From contig OU015525.1 in the NCBI GenBank assembly GCA_907165065.1, forward strand, positions 48,409,037 to 48,473,036: 64,000 nt of DNA. The letters run 5' to 3'. This DNA is from Caprimulgus europaeus. Taxonomy: Eukaryota > Chordata > Aves > Caprimulgiformes > Caprimulgidae. The notes beneath the pieces are model-generated. The model worked only from the letters and a program-made list of their open reading frames with translations. It did no database searches and was not told the DNA's origin. Position 1 is the stretch's first letter; each line of letters opens with the position of its first letter. Made by a program: the position numbers and the translations under genes. Of this stretch, positions 58,871 through 64,000 are shown piece after piece.

Positions 58871-61800
58871 TCCTTGTTTGCTTTCCCCAGTTGGTCACAA
58901 ACCACCGATTTGCTGTGTTTATACCCTCCTCTTTTGTAATGTCTGTGGTACAGCTTTTTCAGGATGACATGGCATACAATTTGTATTTCCAGTTGTGCAC
59001 CTTCTCCGTGAGCCTTCAGGCTGTGCTCCAGGAACCTTTTCTGTCCTTTGTCAAAAATAACACATCTACAGCAGGTCAAGAAGCTGTTTCCTTCTGCTAC
59101 AGGCCAGTTCCTTCCACCTAGATGGAAACAATCAGTCTACAATCTCCCTCAAAACTTCTGTTCACCCACTCAGAGTCAGTGATGAGGTCTCCTTACACTG
59201 CTATACCACTGAGAGAGGATTGATCCGTTGTAGGTATCACATCTTGGGTTTGATCTAGGGTTCAAGCCCTGAGTTCTTCATAGGAAGCTGCATAGCTAGA
59301 GGCAGATGAGACAAGCAGCAGGGTAACACTTGTGTTTGGCTTTTGGTTGATTTCAGAGAACGGGCAAAGCAAGCCCATATCCGCCTGCTGGAGGCTGTGT
59401 AGACATACCCTCAGGGCACAAATAATAGAGCTGTTTCATGTGGCCTCCTCTTTCTCCCAACACACACTGAGACAGTCAAGTAGAAATCCAGAATTCATGC
59501 ACTTTAGCAGATGGGAAAAAAAATAAGAGAAGAGATGTGCCTGGCAGCTCTTTAACTGTACCAAAGGTCTGCTTGGAAGCATTTTTCTGTAGGGAGTGAA
59601 GAGGGTAGGGACAGCAAGGAGGAATGTCCTGACTCCAGCTCCAGCACGGGAGCTGCAGCATTCCAGGCAGCGTAGGCAGTTCGAGAGATGGGTCAGAGAT
59701 AGAGCTGCATCCCAGGAACCCCACAACAGGGCTTCACCTACTGCACCTACACCTCACAGCCCTGGGCAGCGGCCAATTGCTTGGCTGAGGTAGCTGGAAG
59801 GCTCCTTCCTTCTTCCTCTACCCCCTTCCCTCTACCCTTATTAAAGTCAGTGAGGAATTCTTCATGCTCCTTTTTAAGCAGACTGAAAGAAAAAATGCAG
59901 TTGGATGACATTTGCCTACCCTCAGCCAAATTTCAGATAGAAGTTTATGCATTCAAAGAAATATAGATAGCAATCTTTACTTTTTTGTTTGTTGTTTGGA
60001 TTGCAAAAGCATCAGGAAGCAAAGGTGCCCTGGAACTAATTTCTATTGTATTCTCCAGACAGCTTGCTCAGTAGCATAAATCCTATTAATAGATGACCTC
60101 AGATGTTGCCTTTTGAGCAGTGGTGAGTTTTTGAAGAGCATGAGCAATGTTTTTCTGTGTCTCTATAATTTCCCTACTGAATAAACACTCCTCTTTCCTT
60201 CCCTCCCCCAAGTGCAACTGCTTCATCAGCACTTCCCTGGTTGAGCGTGAAACATGGGCATGCTAAACAATAAACCCTCTGTTTTCCACAGCTGTACTTA
60301 GGCCAGTAAAGCTCTTTGTACCACTCGTAGATTAAAAGCTCCCATCCCTCTCTCCATTCTCCCTGTATGCATGCCTCAGATCCTCAGAGAAAAACCTAGC
60401 TTGTTCAGCTACATTGAGCATTACTTCCACAGCCCTTTAATCAAAGACAAGAAAGTTACTGGAACATGTTCCATAGCTGCTGTCCTGGAGAGCACTGCCG
60501 AGCCCAGCTTCCAAAATGCAGGAAGGTAGCTGAGGCTGGAAAGTGTACATGATGCTACTAATGGCATCTGCTGAGCACTCAAAAGTGGACTTGTCATCTG
60601 CTGAGGAGAAGTCCCTTGCAGCCTCATTAACTGTGGTCGATACGGTGGAAACTCCTGTGTATGCCTCTCTTGGAAAGACTCTGATCAAGAAATAAAAAAA
60701 TTACTGCCAAGCTTATTTTCTCTCCCTCTTCCTCTCTCACTCCCTCTTTCTATCCTGTTCAAGTTCATGGATCTCAGACTTGCTGATGGTGAGGGATTTG
60801 CTCAGAATAAAGATTCTCTAAAAAAGGATAGCTGAAACCAGGAAGATAGCTCTTCAACTCTTGCAAGGGGTTTAAACACAATGATGTACAAAATTCACTG
60901 CTAAAGTTATCTTAAGTATGACAAACCCAGGACTCACCTTTGGGAAGAAGAGCCACAAAGGAAAGCAAAAATTACTGCTGATCTTCCCCAAGCAAACCTC
61001 TACTCAGAAGAAAGGTGCTGTGACTTCAGGTTTTAAGACTTGTCAACTTCCAACTCTTCAACCCATTCCCCTTGAAAAGCCATGGGACTAAGCCAGCTCT
61101 CTTGGGTTGTGAGCTGCACATGGGTTTAACACCTACATTAGTGCTCTGCTTCTGTCCCTATGTGTAGTTGTACTTCCCTATTGCTGTTTGCACAGTGTGG
61201 AACCACCATGTAGAGCAATAGCTCTCTCCTCACTAAAGTACTTGGATTTAATCAAGGTTACAGCAGCTTGGGGATGACACAGGCTGCCCACAGAACAGAG
61301 AGCATCCCAAACTAGATTAACTAACTGAATAAATAGATAAAGAGGGGAGAAAGGAAGCAGTGCTTTTGTTCCCTTCACTTTGCACAGCGTTCCAGCTCCC
61401 AGGGCTGAGGGCCAGCACTTGCTTTTGTGGGCAGCCAGAACTGCAGGCTGTGTGTGTGCTTCCTTTCATATCAGAGCTGCTGAGCTCTGCTGCTGGACAG
61501 ACCATGCCGAATGCCAGCACGTTGGGGGGGACATCCCTTGGGTCACCCCTCCAGCTGACCCTGCCTCTAAGGAAGGCTGGAAGGCAGAAGTGGGAAGAGC
61601 CTGAAGGAGGGAGAAGTGAGCCAGGAGTTCTGCAACCCTGTGGCTGCCACAGCACCATGTGCTGTAGCCCTCTAATGCCTAAAACTCTGGCCCGATTTTT
61701 CCCATCTGGAAGTATTAGGATTGACACTGCAGCTAATTTTCTAGTGACACTTGAGGTTTTCATACTAGGTCATGGATTCTGTAAACAGCTGAGCCTATCA

Positions 61801-62954
61801 AAAACTATCATTCCTAACTCGGGGTTACCATGCCCTTACCAGAAAATATTGTCACCTCAGTTCTGCCAAGAAAAGTGCACGTGAGCCCTTCCTCATCTGC
61901 TTCAAGCCAGACAGTTAGCAAAACTGCCTTCCTCAACTGTGTAACCTCACCCAGCTGCCTTGTCCAGGAGCTCTCATTGGATAATGTCTTCTGGCAGGAG
62001 TAGTAACTTCCAGCAACTAGAACAGGAACATCTTCAACCTGTGCAGTTCATGGCAGAAAGAACATGCACCTACAGCCTCACTCTGCAGCACCAGCAGCAG
62101 GTACAAGACCACATGCATTCTGTTTCCTAATCATATCTATCACCTCTGCTTCTGACATATACCTCTGTCCCTCTGTATGCTGTGGCCATCTCAGAATCTC
62201 TGTAGGTACAACAAGAACAGAGATGTCTAGGCCTGGCATTCATTTCTGCTGTTTCTACTTTTATGGCAGTGGAAAAGAGATGCTGAGCACTAGAAGTGGA
62301 CCACCATAGAAGCCATGCATTCATTTTTCTCATAGTCATAATGTTTTGGATTTTGATTTTGTTATTTTTCCCAGCTAGGCAAAATCAAGCCTGATCACCT
62401 GGGATAGAATCCCCCACTGAAATGACAAAGAGTCATCAGTAGGCACAGACATGGTTCTCTCCTGCAAGTGGCTTGCCTAAAAGCTCTGTTTGTGTTACTG
62501 CAGCATTGTGCTGAGCTTTCTAGCTTTGCAATACCAGCATATCAGGTACCACATTTCTCTGTCGGTGTTGAACCAGTTTCTTAATATATGCTTATGGGCT
62601 GCTTCAAGCTTGACATCTAGAGGCACAAAAGTTGTCTTGAATTTCTTCTGGCAGTGTGATACTATTTTGCTAGTGGATAACTTCTGACTGCAAAAGTTTG
62701 TGCCAAAACACACTACAGAGTGCTTGAGAAAATCTAGGTACCTCATAACAGAAGCCAAAACAGCCAATATACTTTTCAATGTAATTGCAGCCTACTCAGG
62801 CTTAGGGCAATGTGGCATGAAACTTTGGGCAAATGCATGTATCTTCAGTTTTACCTCTTCAGGGGCTGAGGTATTTAATATGTTGTAAAATGCAGTTAAA
62901 ATCTGTTTAGGATTCACTGCCCAGAACCTTGTCCCAGGCGGATCATGGCACTCC
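58871..62954. other. Unique sequence, no gene seen
   Basis: About 4 kb with no firmly recognised element. A frame of 174 codons at 61360-61884 and an overlapping 148-codon frame on the other strand coincide with locally higher GC and show no domain. A tRNA B-box-like GGTTCAAGCCC at 59259-59269 lacks a matching A box. Confidence 0.5.
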
Positions 62955-62972
62955 TTTTTTTTTTTTTTTTTT
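62955..62972. repeat. T18 homopolymer
   Basis: Eighteen consecutive T, ending 12 bases before a short CR1 3' tip. It is a mononucleotide microsatellite. No poly-A-tailed minus-strand element adjoins it. Confidence 0.93.
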
Positions 62973-62984
62973 GACAGCTGATCA

Positions 62985-63050
62985 GAAAAGGAGCATGTTG
63001 GACTCTATGATCTTAAAGGTCTTTTCCAACCAAAATGTTTCTATGATTTC
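62985..63050 (+). mobile_element. Very short diverged CR1 LINE 3' tip
   Basis: About 65 bases: GGAGCATGTTGGACTCTATGATCTTAAAGGTCTTTTCCAACCAAAATGTTTCTATGATT. The pattern GGACT..ATGATCTTAAAGGTC..TTCCAACC and a single decayed tail octamer identify a CR1 3' UTR of an older subfamily. Confidence 0.82.
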
Positions 63051-64000
63051 CACAGCTAAGGCTGCCCTTGGATGGAAGACTCTGCAAGAGGGAGATCCAA
63101 CTCAATGACCCTCATCGTTCAGGCTCCCTTCCACTGGAAATGAAAGAGGAGGTTGAATTCCCCTGAACAAAGGAGGGCAGAGAACTGGAGACTTCACAGC
63201 ACATGTCCATAGCACTGCCACTTGGTCTCCTCTGTCCTGGGCAGAGCAGGGTTTGGGTCTGTGCACCAGCCTGAGTAAAAGCCAGGCCTTGCTTTAGGGG
63301 TGGCTGTGTATAGTTGCATAACACTGAAGCAATCACTGCAGACACTTACACTGAAGTGTAAGTGCTTATAGCACTTAAAGCTCCCTGAATGATCTCTGCA
63401 CAATTGTAAGCTATATAAACACTTTTTTTCTTTTTCTTTTTTTTTTGTGTGTGAAAGTCCAAGCTATTTGTGCCTATCTTCAGTTGCCCAGAGCTTACTG
63501 AGACACAAAGCCTAAAGAATTTTAAGCACTACTACAACATACTATTCCTCATTAAATTCTGTCCTTCCACACCCACATCCCCTCACCTCACAGTATTAGG
63601 TGCCGCTCCTACCCTGCAGCACAAAGCCATCAGCCCCGAGAAGTGATGATAGCCTATTTCAGACTGCAGCACTGCTGTGAACAAGGTGCTCAAGTATGAT
63701 ACATTATCCCTCCAAGGCCAAAAATATCACCTCTGCGATGCTCCTAAACTCTGAGTTAGGTGAGGTTGACACCACAGCCCAGGTTTCTCATGTGATAGAA
63801 CATTATGCTCCTAACCAAAAAATCAAGACTGCTTATAAATACAAGACACTGGTGCTTATTACACTTTGCGTCACTCTGTGCACAATTTATGTGATATCCA
63901 ATGTGGGTAGAACAGTTTGTAGCTCAGAATACCTCTCCAATAAGCTTTTATACATATCACATAATTTGGTTAATTAGCACTAGCTAGTGGAAGCTCCATT
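63051..64000. other. Unique sequence, no gene seen
   Basis: Unique DNA up to the window edge. It contains a small double hairpin at 63343-63377 and a T-rich tract at about 63423-63447. A 93-codon frame at 63696-63977 has a hydrophobic stretch (LVLITLCVTLCTIYVI) but no recognisable family. Confidence 0.5.
63343..63377. repeat. Two overlapping perfect hairpins
   Basis: CACTTACACT-GA-AGTGTAAGTG (63343-63364) is a perfect 10-bp inverted repeat with a 2-base loop. TAAGTGC-TTATA-GCACTTA (63359-63377) is a 7-bp inverted repeat with a 5-base loop. They share TAAGTG, so only one can form at a time. No transcript or function is evident. Confidence 0.85.

Noticed and set aside
59215-59275. tRNA-like B box GGTTCAAGCCC
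   Set aside because: No proper A box at the right distance and no cloverleaf arms could be drawn, so it is not a tRNA and not enough for a SINE.
61317-61884. Overlapping 174-codon (plus) and 148-codon (minus) open frames
   Set aside because: Long frames on both strands over the same GC-rich patch indicate composition, not coding. No domain or splice context is seen.
1-64000. Bacterial-type features: operons, ribosome binding sites, CRISPR, integrons
   Set aside because: The sequence is vertebrate nuclear DNA by repeat content, with no dense coding. None of these features was found.

Overview
This window looks like non-coding nuclear DNA from a bird. The evidence is its repeat content. It holds at least fourteen CR1-type LINE fragments, many ending in the CR1 3' octamer tail (ATTCTGTG or ATTCTATG, read on the element's strand). 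It also holds two LTR sequences that I recognise from memory as avian endogenous retrovirus-like LTRs, one decayed MIR-type SINE, and several simple-sequence arrays. No Alu, L1 or B-type repeats of mammals were seen. The species cannot be named from this sequence. I found no convincing host protein-coding gene, rRNA, tRNA or CRISPR array, and no bacterial-style operon. The only long open reading frame (802 codons, 49168-51576) belongs to a CR1 retrotransposon.

Layout. From 1 to 25 kb the sequence is mostly AT-rich and unique. It is broken by a diverged CR1 (3.5-4.1 kb), a long pure (GGAA)n array (9.9-10.1 kb) and an ancient CR1 (14.5-14.9 kb). From 25 to 36.5 kb there are six CR1 fragments, all on the minus strand, one with a 286-bp pentanucleotide array attached to its 3' end, plus a MIR relic. 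At 37.2-38.2 kb there is a 971-bp solo LTR with TG...CA ends and a perfect 5-bp target duplication, followed by an ancient CR1 remnant. From 39 to 47.7 kb the sequence is unique apart from a (GTCT)n(ATCT)n array. At 47.7-48.0 kb lies the 3' part of a second LTR (minus strand). At 49.2-51.7 kb lies the young CR1, which is 5'-truncated inside its endonuclease domain but has an undamaged reverse transcriptase frame. Another CR1 fragment faces it tail to tail, beginning with ten perfect octamers. The last 12 kb is unique sequence with two short plus-strand CR1 tails and a possible ancient CR1.

There is no pathway or gene team here. The biology is retrotransposition: CR1 copies of clearly different ages and tail types, an LTR insertion reduced to one LTR, and microsatellites that appear to have grown from CR1 tails. 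Family names and host assignment rest on recall of family features. Coordinates, ends, repeats, motifs and target duplication were read directly. I did not find a previously undescribed system, and the findings are ranked accordingly.
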